The notes below the pieces were generated by a model. The model did no database searches, was not told the origin of the DNA, and saw only the letters and a program-made list of their open reading frames with translations. A DNA stretch of 32,800 bases from Pirellula sp. Its GTDB lineage: Bacteria > Planctomycetota > Planctomycetia > Pirellulales > Pirellulaceae. Location: the NCBI GenBank assembly GCA_021736575.1, contig JAIPFP010000044.1, forward strand, positions 1 through 32,800. The letters run 5' to 3'. The position numbers and the translations under genes were made by a program. Below are positions 16,733 through 24,199 of this stretch, piece by piece; the first letter of the stretch is position 1; each line of letters begins with the position of its first letter.

Positions 16733-17899
16733 ATGTCGAACCAGAACGCGACCCCATCTTCAGTGCCTTTACTCGATGTCAATCGAGGAAACCAATCGCT
16801 CCGAAATGAGATCCTTGAATCCATTGCAGAAGTGGTCGACAGTGGCCGATTTCTTCATGGTCCGCAAGTGGGCGAATTAGAGTGTACGGTCGCGGGGATT
16901 TGCCAGACCAAGCAAGCGATTGCATGCGCATCGGGGAGCGATGCGTTGTTGTTGGCGCTAATGGCTTTAGACATCCAACACGGGGACGAGGTAATCGTTC
17001 CAAGTTTCACTTTCTTCGCCACCGCATCTGCGGTTTCGCGTTTAGGGGCTATTCCCGTCTTTGTCGACATCGACCCGCTGACATACAATATTTCGCCCGA
17101 CGAAATCGCAGCCAACGTGACCTCGCGAACCAAAGCAATTATTCCTGTTCACTTGTTCGGTCAATGCGCGGCGATGGACAAGATCGAGGCGATCGCGAAA
17201 CGCCACAATATCTTTGTCATTGAAGACGCGGCTCAAGCCATCGGTGCCGCCTATTTGGGGAGGCCGGCGGGCGCTTGGGGTGATATTGGATGCCTGAGCT
17301 TTTATCCGACCAAGAATCTCGGTGGGATGGGTGACGGAGGCATGATGGTATGCAACGATGCTGACATGGCTGCGAAGTTGAGGCTGTTTGCCTCACATGG
17401 CATGCAACCTCGCTACTATCATAAAGTCGTTGGTATCAATAGTCGATTGGACACCATCCAAGCCGCGATACTAAACGTTAAGATCGCGCACTTGCAATCC
17501 TATAGTCATGCAAGGCAACGAAACGCAAACAGATATGCCGAATTGTTTGCAGCAGAAGGATTGGATCAGTGGATCGATCTGCCACATCATGCACCTGAGG
17601 CAACCCACGTCTGGAATCAATATGGAATTCGAGTGACCGATGGCTTGCGAGACTCGCTGCGGAAACATCTAAACGACACGAAGATCGGCAACGAAGTTTA
17701 TTATCCCGTGCCACTGCATTTGCAAGAGTGCTTCGAAGACCTGGGCTATTCTTTAGGATGCTTGCCTAAAACCGAGAAAGCATCCAAGGAAATTCTTCAT
17801 TTACCGATTTATCCTGACCTTACCGAATGCGAGCAAGATGCGGTGGTCGCGAGCTTGAAGAAGTTTTATTCTTCCGCAACGCTCAGACGCGCAGCGTAG
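16733..17899 (+). CDS. DegT/DnrJ/EryC1/StrS-family PLP aminotransferase
   Basis: A 388-residue sugar aminotransferase of the DegT fold-type I family. The PLP lysine is Lys194 in SFYPTKNLGG; Asp165 in VIEDAAQAIGA contacts the PLP ring nitrogen in this family. Other family signs are GSDALLLALMALDI, DEVIVPSFTFFATA, VDIDPLTYNI, VHLFGQCAAMD and the ending LPIYPDLTECEQD. Members transfer an amino group to keto-sugar nucleotides for surface polysaccharides. The exact sugar cannot be read from sequence; LPS-type keto-sugars are likely. It lies 84 bp after the unknown gene, with no other sugar genes near. Its stop codon sits on the left arm of a long palindrome. Confidence 0.93.
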   Translation: MSNQNATPSSVPLLDVNRGNQSLRNEILESIAEVVDSGRFLHGPQVGELECTVAGICQTKQAIACASGSDALLLALMALDIQHGDEVIVPSFTFFATASAVSRLGAIPVFVDIDPLTYNISPDEIAANVTSRTKAIIPVHLFGQCAAMDKIEAIAKRHNIFVIEDAAQAIGAAYLGRPAGAWGDIGCLSFYPTKNLGGMGDGGMMVCNDADMAAKLRLFASHGMQPRYYHKVVGINSRLDTIQAAILNVKIAHLQSYSHARQRNANRYAELFAAEGLDQWIDLPHHAPEATHVWNQYGIRVTDGLRDSLRKHLNDTKIGNEVYYPVPLHLQECFEDLGYSLGCLPKTEKASKEILHLPIYPDLTECEQDAVVASLKKFYSSATLRRAA

Positions 17900-17973
17900 T
17901 TGTGCGACGCTCCGCGTCGCAAGGATCATTCTTATTGTGTCGCTGGGATCGCGACGCGGATCGTCGTGCAACT
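17898..17973. repeat. Long palindrome between convergent genes
   Basis: The arms 17898-17920 and 17951-17973 are complementary at about 19 of 23 positions (core CCGCGTCGC/GCGACGCGG plus CGACG and AGTTG blocks) with a 30-base spacer. It fills the gap between the aminotransferase (plus) and the TPR-like gene (minus). It could act as a two-way terminator, but the stem is much longer than needed and has no T run; a dispersed palindromic element is also possible. Confidence 0.75.
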
Positions 17974-17979
17974 TATCCA

Positions 17980-18645
17980 CTAAGGTTTAGTTGCAAACGG
18001 ATCATCATCCGCTGGTGTTGGGGCGGGTTCCTCAGGCATTGTCGTTTTGGGAACTTCTGTACCAAATTCGTCGCCTAGTTCAACCGTCTTCGGCTCGCCT
18101 GCAACACCCTTTGGCTCGCCTTTGGTCATTCCCGCATTGAACGGGTCGTTGGGTGCAAGTGCATTTGGTACTGGAGCTACATCGCCTACTCGTGGTGGGA
18201 CGATCATTCCTCCTGCGGCGTTGCCTCCAAGCTGCATCTGCTCGTATTTGGATCTTTGAATTTCCATTAGCTGAGCTCGTGAAGACAAGCGAGCCCTCGT
18301 TCTCGCTTTTTCGATCTCAACGCGGCATCCCCCTTGAATTCGCTCCAGTGCTTTGCCGACATTAACGACTCTCTTGCCTTCGATTTCAAGCCTCGCAGCG
18401 GTTTCGAAATCGGAGCTCCCTGCGCAGCAAGGTTGGCAAAGCCCTCTAAAGTAAAAGGCTCGCGGATCCATACTTCCTGCTTCGATAACTTCGGTTAACA
18501 ATTCCTCCGCATGTTCTAAATCTCCCCGAAAGAAAGCATGGACGGCTCGTCCATACATTTCATCGAGCGGGTCCTGACCGGAAACCGAACTGGTAACCAA
18601 CAACGTGGCAAGCATGACAAGAAGGAAAAGAGGTTGCATTCGCAT
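17980..18645 (-). CDS. Secreted TPR-like protein of unknown function
   Basis: A 221-residue protein with signal peptide MRMQPLFLLVMLATLLVTSSVSGQ. Residues 28-75 look like one or two TPR-type helices (MYGRAVHAFFRGDLEHAEELLTEVIEAGSMDPRAFYFRGLC), followed by CQPCCAG, a Cys cluster, and a helical part (RIQGGCRVEIEKARTRARLSSRAQLMEIQRSKYEQMQ). The C-terminal 75 residues are rich in Pro, Gly, Thr and acidic residues and are probably disordered. It is probably periplasmic or envelope bound. It stands alone on its strand, 193 bp from the dus gene. No function can be given. ATG 18645 is the first start and fits the signal peptide; the ribosome site is weak. Confidence 0.78.
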   Translation of the reverse strand: MRMQPLFLLVMLATLLVTSSVSGQDPLDEMYGRAVHAFFRGDLEHAEELLTEVIEAGSMDPRAFYFRGLCQPCCAGSSDFETAARLEIEGKRVVNVGKALERIQGGCRVEIEKARTRARLSSRAQLMEIQRSKYEQMQLGGNAAGGMIVPPRVGDVAPVPNALAPNDPFNAGMTKGEPKGVAGEPKTVELGDEFGTEVPKTTMPEEPAPTPADDDPFATKP

Positions 18646-18838
18646 TTAAGTCGACCCAGTTTGTGAAACGAAATTTCTAGACACGTCGATTTTTCTCCCC
18701 TGAGGATTCTATTTGTCGACGTCTTTTGTGGACGATGAATTCAATAAATGGTACTTGCCACCCAGCCGAGTGCAAATAAATACCGGCAATTTCGTGGTTC
18801 GCCGTGCAAACTCACCAAATTGTTTGTTTCGCTAGGAT

Positions 18839-19960
18839 TTAATCACACGAACAACATTCATCCAAACCCGTGATTGATTCGCCTGCGCCGGTTGGGTCGA
18901 CGAACTTGGGAAAGTACTTTTCAACCACTTCATGAAACTGCTCGGGCGATTCCACATGAGCCACGTGAGTGCGAAAATGCCTAGCCCCGTGCTTGCTTTG
19001 GGCGTAGCAACAAGCAAATTTCCGCATGAGCAGCGTCCCTTTGTTGGTTCCGAACCGTTCGACGACTAAGTCATAATGTCTGAGCATGCACGCTTTTTGT
19101 TCCTCCAAGCTTGGGTCCGGAGGAATGGGTTTGCCGGCCAAGGCTGCTGCGGCTTGCGAAAACAACCATGGACGACCTAATGCGGCCCTAGCAATCATCA
19201 CTCCATCGACATGGTAATTTTGAAAGGCGTAGACGACTTGTTCCGGGGTTTGCAAGTCACCGTTGCCAATCAGAGGGATGCGATGCAAATGCTCCTTGAT
19301 CTCAGCAATCTTGGACCAGTCTGCTGACCCTCGAAAGAAATCTTCCGCAGTGCGTCCGTGGACGGTGAGTGCCGATGCTCCCGCACGCTCGACCGTTTTT
19401 GCAATTTGAACGTGATTCATCGTATTTCGAGTGCAACCAAGCCGTATCTTGGCAGTGACCGGAGTCGGGTAGCATACTTCCACCAGGCGAGAAATGATCG
19501 CGTACATGCGTTCGGGATCGCGCAGAAGATACGAGCCGCTGTGTGCCTTTTCAGTAACTTGTTTCACGGGGCAACCGAAGTTGATATCGACGACGCTGAC
19601 TCCATACTCGCCCGCCAATCGTTTTCCGGCTTTGGCCATCGTTTCCGGATCGTTATCCCAGATTTGGACAGCAAGCGGCCGAGCCTCGTCTTTGACCCCC
19701 CACAAACGATCCGGGTGCTCACAATCATGTTCGTCGAGCCAAACAAATCCTCGCGCGTTCACCATCTCGGTGGCTTGCAAACCTGTACCGCCGAATTCCC
19801 GAACGATTTGTCGAAATGCGTAGTTGGTGTAGCCTGCCATCGGCGCTTGTAGGATGGGAGGATCGATGAGCAAGTCCCCGATCCAAAGGGGTTTTCGTTG
19901 CGATGCGACGCCCGCCATTTCTTGAGCCAACATTGGTTTGATTTCGGTATTTGCGTTCAT
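18839..19960 (-). CDS. dus: tRNA-dihydrouridine synthase (Dus family)
   Basis: A 373-residue FMN enzyme that reduces uridines in tRNA D-loops. The barrel begins with PILQAPMAGYTNYAFRQIV, and the catalytic Cys130 is in VVDINFGCPVKQV, followed by KAHSGSYLLRDPE. VHGRTAEDFFRGSADW and IPLIGNGDLQTPEQV fit the phosphate and FMN sites. The C-terminal helical domain has MRKFACCYAQSKHGARHFR. The overall pattern is DusB/NifR3-like. The last residues, GLDECCSCD, form a Cys-rich tail that is unusual for the family. I start at ATG 19960; a GTG at 19987 would add nine odd residues, and neither has a clear ribosome site. It is divergent from the M20 amidohydrolase gene, whose start is about 100 bp away. Confidence 0.93.
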   Translation of the reverse strand: MNANTEIKPMLAQEMAGVASQRKPLWIGDLLIDPPILQAPMAGYTNYAFRQIVREFGGTGLQATEMVNARGFVWLDEHDCEHPDRLWGVKDEARPLAVQIWDNDPETMAKAGKRLAGEYGVSVVDINFGCPVKQVTEKAHSGSYLLRDPERMYAIISRLVEVCYPTPVTAKIRLGCTRNTMNHVQIAKTVERAGASALTVHGRTAEDFFRGSADWSKIAEIKEHLHRIPLIGNGDLQTPEQVVYAFQNYHVDGVMIARAALGRPWLFSQAAAALAGKPIPPDPSLEEQKACMLRHYDLVVERFGTNKGTLLMRKFACCYAQSKHGARHFRTHVAHVESPEQFHEVVEKYFPKFVDPTGAGESITGLDECCSCD

Positions 19961-20045
19961 AAACACAATACTACAACAAACCGTCACGATTGCCTAATGC
20001 TATGATGGTGGGCCAAACACAGGTCGCTTTCTTTGCGTTTTTACC

Positions 20046-20051
20046 AAGAGG
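20046..20051 (+). promoter_or_regulatory. Ribosome binding site deciding the amidohydrolase start
   Basis: AAGAGG lies 7 bases before ATG 20059. It favours this start over the in-frame TTG at 19990, and the protein then begins with a normal signal peptide. Confidence 0.8.
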
Positions 20052-20058
20052 TTCTTCC

Positions 20059-21399
20059 ATGGCATTTCGACGGCTTTCCCTTTGGATTGGTTTATCATTG
20101 TGCGTATTCATGCCGCCTCGGAACTCGCCCGCCCAGTCCAATAACTCCATCGAAAAAAAGCCCCCCGCGAGCTCTTGGATTCAGGCCTGGATCGATGCCA
20201 ATTTAGCCACCGTCGTCGAGGACTATTGGTGGCTCCACGAGAACCCCGAACTCTCCTACCAAGAAGAAAAAACGTCTGAGTATCTTGCGGATGCGTGGCG
20301 AAAGGCAGGCTTCGATGTTACGACCAAAATAGGAGGCTTCGGAGTCGTCGCGCTGCTCAAGAATGGGCCTGGTCCGACCGTGATGTTGCGGACCGACTTA
20401 GATGCCTTGCCGGTCACGGAGATGACAGGACTTCCGCGAGCATCCAAGAAAAAAACAACGCTGCCAAGCGGTGCACCGGCGGGCATCATGCACGCTTGTG
20501 GGCACGATGTGCATATGAGCAATCTCATCGCAATAGCACGATTGATGGCTTCTCACAAAGATCGTTGGCGAGGGACCCTCATGCTTATCGGTCAACCGGC
20601 TGAAGAAAGAGGTGGCGGAGCACAAAACATGATCGCCGACGGGCTCTTTACTCGTTTCCCAAAACCCGATTTTGCGATTGCGCTCCATTGCGAAGCGTCC
20701 AAGGCAACGTGCATCGCTATGCGCGAAGGGTACATGATGGCTAACGTGGATAGTGTCGATATCGCCATCAAAGGACGCGGTGGTCACGGTGCCGCTCCCA
20801 ACACTACCATCGACCCAATCGTTCAAGCCGCAGAACTCGTGATGAGTTTGCAAACGATTGTCAGTCGCGAAGTGAAACCAACGGAACCAGCGGTGATCAC
20901 CGTCGGTGCAATTCATGCCGGCACCAAACACAACATCATCAGCGATCGGTGCGATCTCCAGTTGACGGTTCGCAGCTATACGCCTGAAGTGCGACAGTTG
21001 CTAATCAGCTCTATCCGTCGACGAGCCAATGCGGTTGCTGAGGCGTATGGAGCTGAGCCGCCGGAGATATCGCTTTCCGACGGAACGCCTGCGCTATTCA
21101 ACAACGTGTCTCTCTCAAAGCGGCTTCGAAATACGTTGACTGAAACTGTGGGAATCGATCGCGTGGGTGAAGCAGAACAAGTCATGGGTGGCGAGGACTT
21201 TAGCGAATACGGTTTGGCGGGAGTGCCGAGCGTCATGTATCGACTTGGAGTGATCGAATCAGGACGCTTGGAAGCATTGAAAAAGCGTGGACAAACCAGC
21301 CTAAGCCTTCATGCACCCGACTTTTATCCGGACATCGACCTCGCGTTGCCTACAGCCATTCTGACGATGGCAAGCGGTGCCGTCGAACTTTTGCAATGA
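20059..21399 (+). CDS. Secreted M20-family amidohydrolase/peptidase
   Basis: A 446-residue zinc hydrolase of the M20D group (N-acyl amino acid amidohydrolases, hippurate and indole-acyl hydrolases, aminobenzoyl-glutamate hydrolase-like). Signal peptide: MAFRRLSLWIGLSLCVFMPPRNSPAQ. Metal and catalytic motifs are present: RTDLDALPV, MHACGHDVHMS (His and Asp near 145-150), GQPAEERGGGAQNM with the catalytic Glu, ALHCEAS, and MGGEDFSEYG near the C-terminus. A dimerisation/lid domain spans GRGGHGAAPNTTIDPIVQAAELV. The substrate is unknown. ATG 20059 is chosen for the AAGAGG site and the signal peptide. It is divergent from dus and followed by hsp20, which has its own promoter. Confidence 0.93.
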   Translation: MAFRRLSLWIGLSLCVFMPPRNSPAQSNNSIEKKPPASSWIQAWIDANLATVVEDYWWLHENPELSYQEEKTSEYLADAWRKAGFDVTTKIGGFGVVALLKNGPGPTVMLRTDLDALPVTEMTGLPRASKKKTTLPSGAPAGIMHACGHDVHMSNLIAIARLMASHKDRWRGTLMLIGQPAEERGGGAQNMIADGLFTRFPKPDFAIALHCEASKATCIAMREGYMMANVDSVDIAIKGRGGHGAAPNTTIDPIVQAAELVMSLQTIVSREVKPTEPAVITVGAIHAGTKHNIISDRCDLQLTVRSYTPEVRQLLISSIRRRANAVAEAYGAEPPEISLSDGTPALFNNVSLSKRLRNTLTETVGIDRVGEAEQVMGGEDFSEYGLAGVPSVMYRLGVIESGRLEALKKRGQTSLSLHAPDFYPDIDLALPTAILTMASGAVELLQ

Positions 21400-21445
21400 G
21401 ACGCGCACTGTCGGTACGGCTGCCATGCTCGAGCCCCTTATAGTT

Positions 21446-21461
21446 TGGCACGGATGTTGCT
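21446..21461 (+). promoter_or_regulatory. Sigma54 (-24/-12) promoter of hsp20
   Basis: TGGCACG-GATG-TTGCT matches the sigma54 consensus TGGCACG-N4-TTGCW at every fixed position, with the GG and GC elements at the right spacing. It lies 84 bases before the ATG of the hsp20 gene; a transcript would begin about 21471. I found no other match of this quality when reading the intergenic regions. An activator of the NtrC family would be needed; one is encoded at 13657-15141, but a link is not shown. Confidence 0.85.
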
Positions 21462-21489
21462 GTATGGAAGTATGGTAAGAATGGTAGTT

Positions 21490-21504
21490 CTGTCAGTTTG
21501 ACAG
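21490..21504 (+). promoter_or_regulatory. Perfect inverted repeat in the hsp20 leader
   Basis: CTGTCA-gtt-TGACAG is a 6-bp perfect palindrome about 20-30 bases after the expected transcript start and 40 bases before the start codon. It could be an operator for a repressor or a small RNA hairpin. It does not include the ribosome site (AGGAG at 21531-21535), so a simple thermometer role is not evident. Confidence 0.4.
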
Positions 21505-21544
21505 CACCTCATAAAATTCCCGTTTGTTCCAGGAGATCACGACC

Positions 21545-22042
21545 ATGGTTCATTTCCGATTCCCAATTGATCAACTCCCTTCAGCGCTTCAGGACTTTGC
21601 TTCCGAAATGGAAACAATCGTCGACCAAGTATTTCATAAGAGTGAATCCAAGGACGAAAGCGGCGCTCAGACCAGCCAAAACCGCGAAAGCTGCGAAGCG
21701 AACGTCGCATTCACGCCACCTATGGATATCTATGAGACGGAGATGCAATACAATGTCTACATGGATTTGCCGGGCGTCAAACCTGAGGTGGTCAAGATTG
21801 AAATCCAGGACGAACGCTTGGTGGTCAGCGGCACACGGGATGCAGCAGTACAAGGACAAAAGCTAAGCGTTCATCGTCAAGAACGAACGGCTGGGAAGTT
21901 TTCGCGATCCCTCCGGTTACCGAAAAAACTGGATGCAGAGAAAATTGAGGCTCTCTTTGACAACGGCGTTTTACATATCGTGTTGCCAAAGCAAGCCAAG
22001 CCAATTCCAAGGACGATCGAAATCAAAACCACTTCGGTTTAG
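21545..22042 (+). CDS. Small heat shock protein, Hsp20/alpha-crystallin family
   Basis: A 165-residue small heat shock protein, an ATP-independent holdase for unfolding proteins. The N-terminal arm (1-55) is variable and acidic. The alpha-crystallin domain starts at PPMDIYETEMQYNVYMDLPGVKPEVVKIEI and runs to the conserved end NGVLHIVLPK. The C-terminal tail AKPIPRTIEIKT holds an I-x-I-like motif (IEI) used for oligomer contacts. ATG 21545 has AGGAG 9 bases upstream; an in-frame TTG at 21524 lacks a site. The gene is preceded by a full sigma54 promoter and followed directly by the structured repeat at 22041. Heat or stress control through sigma54 is inferred. Confidence 0.94.
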   Translation: MVHFRFPIDQLPSALQDFASEMETIVDQVFHKSESKDESGAQTSQNRESCEANVAFTPPMDIYETEMQYNVYMDLPGVKPEVVKIEIQDERLVVSGTRDAAVQGQKLSVHRQERTAGKFSRSLRLPKKLDAEKIEALFDNGVLHIVLPKQAKPIPRTIEIKTTSV

Positions 22043-22154
22043 CGAGAAGGTAACGATCCTCTGGGATAAACCCAGAGGCATTCGAATCATGCCACTGGCT
22101 TCATGCCAGTGGTATTTGACCTTCACCCTAGCGAGAAGGTAACGATCCTCTGGG
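22041..22154. repeat. Structured 89-bp dispersed repeat, copy 1
   Basis: A unit begins at the hsp20 stop codon and is followed after 89 bp by a second, partial copy; 25 bases are identical (22041-22065 and 22130-22154). The unit folds as a three-stem form: outer stem GAAGGT (22046-22051) with ACCTTC (22119-22124), hairpin A CCTCTGGG (22058-22065) with CCCAGAGG (22071-22078), and hairpin B CCACTGG (22092-22098) with CCAGTGG (22105-22111). A related unit with the same period lies at 32557-32667. No open frame is conserved. It may be a mobile non-coding element or a transcript-end structure. Confidence 0.8.
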
Positions 22155-22161
22155 GACTGAA

Positions 22162-22821
22162 TTACGGATCGCTATCGAACATCATCGACATCGCTTGCTG
22201 TAGCCGGGGCAAATCATTGCTGACCAAAACAGTTGCAAGCCCGAACAAAAAAAAACTGGTCAGCAACCAAACGATCGCTTGTCGCTTTAGGTCGATTCGG
22301 TTGTTGGATACCTTTTGAACGAGCATGCGTTCAAGAGTGAGCCAGCCCGATAGGCTTTGTTCTTTCCCGGCGGCATGGATTTGCGATACCGCCGCGCGGC
22401 CGGCTGGCTCAACACACGCTCGAATGCCGAGTTCCGGAAGTTCTACGATGTCTCCAAGCCATTCCGAACGCACTTGGTTTTCATTTAGCAATTCGCATAG
22501 AGTGGACTTTAAGGCGGTCGCATTTAATCCGTATACGATCAACTTGGGTGTGCTGTTTAAAGCGATCAGCACAACCACAAAGAAGTATAAAGCGATCAAC
22601 ACGATCCAAACCCAAGCGCCTAGCAACGAATAAGCCGCTCGTGGAAAGAAAAGCTCGATGGGCCCAATGGCGATCAAGCCGATCAAAGCTAACCCCATCA
22701 TCAAAAAGTCCATCGCACCACTGAGGACTGTCGGATGCGACCGAAGACGCATTAAACCGAGGACGTTGGTGTACGCCGCGAGAGGAAGGATTGCGATAGC
22801 AAATCGGAGCAGATCAAGCAT
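22162..22821 (-). CDS. Small integral membrane protein coupled to DHH phosphoesterase
   Basis: A 219-residue membrane protein with no recognised family. Four hydrophobic segments are visible: LLRFAIAILPLAAYTNVLGL, FLMMGLALIGLIAIGPIELFF, LLGAWVWIVLIALYFFVVVLIAL and, near the C-terminus, AIVWLLTSFFLFGLATVLV. Between the third and fourth lies a soluble region of about 90 residues (PKLIVYGLNATALKSTLCELLNEN ... WLGDIVELPELGIRACVEP). The start ATG 22821 lies inside the end of the DHH gene, with an 8-base overlap; the in-frame codons upstream to 22998 are within that gene and are not used. Translational coupling is likely, so a role with the phosphoesterase is possible. Confidence 0.8.
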   Translation of the reverse strand: MLDLLRFAIAILPLAAYTNVLGLMRLRSHPTVLSGAMDFLMMGLALIGLIAIGPIELFFPRAAYSLLGAWVWIVLIALYFFVVVLIALNSTPKLIVYGLNATALKSTLCELLNENQVRSEWLGDIVELPELGIRACVEPAGRAAVSQIHAAGKEQSLSGWLTLERMLVQKVSNNRIDLKRQAIVWLLTSFFLFGLATVLVSNDLPRLQQAMSMMFDSDP

Positions 22822-23812
22822 AGACAGGTTTATTGGCAAGCGCTGCACGCGTTGCTTGAAGGACACGAGTTTGTAGTTCACCAAATTCCGCTTCGACAAA
22901 GGCACCGGCAGCAGCGCGATGTCCACCACCACCAAACTGCCGGGCGAGGTCGTTGCAATCGACATGGCAACGCGAGCGAAAGCTGATCTTGAAGCCACCC
23001 TTCATCTGTTCAATCATAATAAAGGCCACTTTGGTTCCCTCAATGGCAAGTGCCAAGTTAACCGCATCCTCGGTATCGCTCGGCAGTGCTCCCGATTCCG
23101 TGAAATCTTCCTTGCGAACGAAGGTATGTACCAGCTCGCCATTCGATTCCGACTGAACGCGAGCAAGAATCCGGCCTCGCAAGCGAACGCGTCCGATAGT
23201 GTCGCGTTCATATAAGTCGCCGTAAATCGACGAGGGAGACGCGCCACAATCGACGAGTTCCCCAATGATACGATACGTGTCGCTGGTGGTAGATGCAAAG
23301 CGGAACCAACCCGTGTCGGTTGCAATCGCTGCGTAAAGGGCCATGGCCATCGGTTTCGTGATTTCCACCCCAGCGTGCTGTGCCAACAATGCGACCAAGT
23401 GGCCAGTAGCCTCCGCATTCGTATCTTTGAAAAACTGCGCACCCAAATCATCTTCGCCAACATGGTGATCGATGACGATTTTGGTGCCCGTCCATCTTCG
23501 CAGGACTTCTGCCATGGGACCGAGTTGAGCCCAAGCACTTGTGTCCAGAATAATGAGGCAATCGCCAAAAACGTCTTCCGCTCGAATGTGTTCGCTGATC
23601 ACCTTAATACTCTGCGACGGATCCAAAAAAGAAAGGATCGGTGGAGTTTGATGGCCGTTCACGATCGTGTACTTTTTGCCCATGGCTTGGAGAATTCCAG
23701 CCATCCCGAGTTCGCTGCCCAACGCATCGCAATCCGGCCGAATGTGGCTGGTCAACACAAAATTATCGTGGCTGCGAATCAGCGAAATCAGGCCATCCCA
23801 ATCTAAATTCAT
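22814..23812 (-). CDS. DHH-family phosphoesterase, NrnA-like
   Basis: A 332-residue phosphoesterase of the DHH/DHHA1 type. Metal-site motifs are present: SHIRPDCDALGSE (His23, Asp27, Asp29), LIILDTSAW (Asp90) and VIDHHVGEDD (Asp115-His-His). The C-terminal DHHA1 domain has the substrate motif GGGGHRAAAG. NrnA-type enzymes degrade short oligoribonucleotides (nanoRNA) and may dephosphorylate pAp; related proteins cleave cyclic di-AMP, and sequence alone does not decide which. The position PDCDALGS is usually PDGDALGS, so a Cys replaces Gly between the two aspartates. The start ATG 23812 has no clear ribosome site. The next gene overlaps its end by 8 bases. Confidence 0.92.
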   Translation of the reverse strand: MNLDWDGLISLIRSHDNFVLTSHIRPDCDALGSELGMAGILQAMGKKYTIVNGHQTPPILSFLDPSQSIKVISEHIRAEDVFGDCLIILDTSAWAQLGPMAEVLRRWTGTKIVIDHHVGEDDLGAQFFKDTNAEATGHLVALLAQHAGVEITKPMAMALYAAIATDTGWFRFASTTSDTYRIIGELVDCGASPSSIYGDLYERDTIGRVRLRGRILARVQSESNGELVHTFVRKEDFTESGALPSDTEDAVNLALAIEGTKVAFIMIEQMKGGFKISFRSRCHVDCNDLARQFGGGGHRAAAGAFVEAEFGELQTRVLQATRAALANKPVYA

Positions 23813-24199
23813 TTATCAAGCGTTTCAATTCGAGTTGTTTTTCCGGACGATAACACGCCCGCGATTCCGAAAATCGTTATTTCAAGAACCACGATTGTAG
23901 CGACCATTCACCGCTACGAGCACCGCCCAAGCGAGCGATTCACTTCGAATGATAAAAATTCGCGCCGACTTTGGGACTCATCGGACTCATCCATTTTGGA
24001 CAAGGATAGGACTAAGCACAACGGTATGAGTCTTCGAGTGAAACAAACGGATAGCCGAAGGGCGATAGCCCCGGTTCTCGACGAATGTCGAGCAATTGGA
24101 AAACCGGGGCTATCGCCCAACGGCTAATTGGTATGAAAAACATATGCGGATATGCTTATACTGCAATCTCGTTTTGTTTCCCGGCGCTTAAGAGTTTTC
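23813..24199. other. Divergent intergenic region DHH gene/pabB
   Basis: No gene is seen in these 387 bases. The region must hold the promoters of two divergent genes. It contains the long palindrome listed at 24052-24126. No sigma54 site or riboswitch-like structure was recognised. Confidence 0.5.
24052..24126. repeat. Long palindrome between divergent genes
   Basis: The left arm TAGCCG-AAG-GGCGATAGCCCCGGTT (24052-24076) pairs with the right arm 24102-24126; the 6-base and 16-base blocks pair perfectly and only the three bases between them do not (AAG against CAA). The spacer is 25 bases and has its own small stem (TCGA-cgaatg-TCGA). Because both neighbours are transcribed away from it, it is not a terminator for either. 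Confidence 0.85.

Noticed and set aside
22822..22998. An N-terminal extension of the membrane protein gene, upstream of ATG 22821
   Set aside because: It lies in the 3' end of the DHH gene in another frame, has no ribosome site, and the first membrane segment begins just after ATG 22821.
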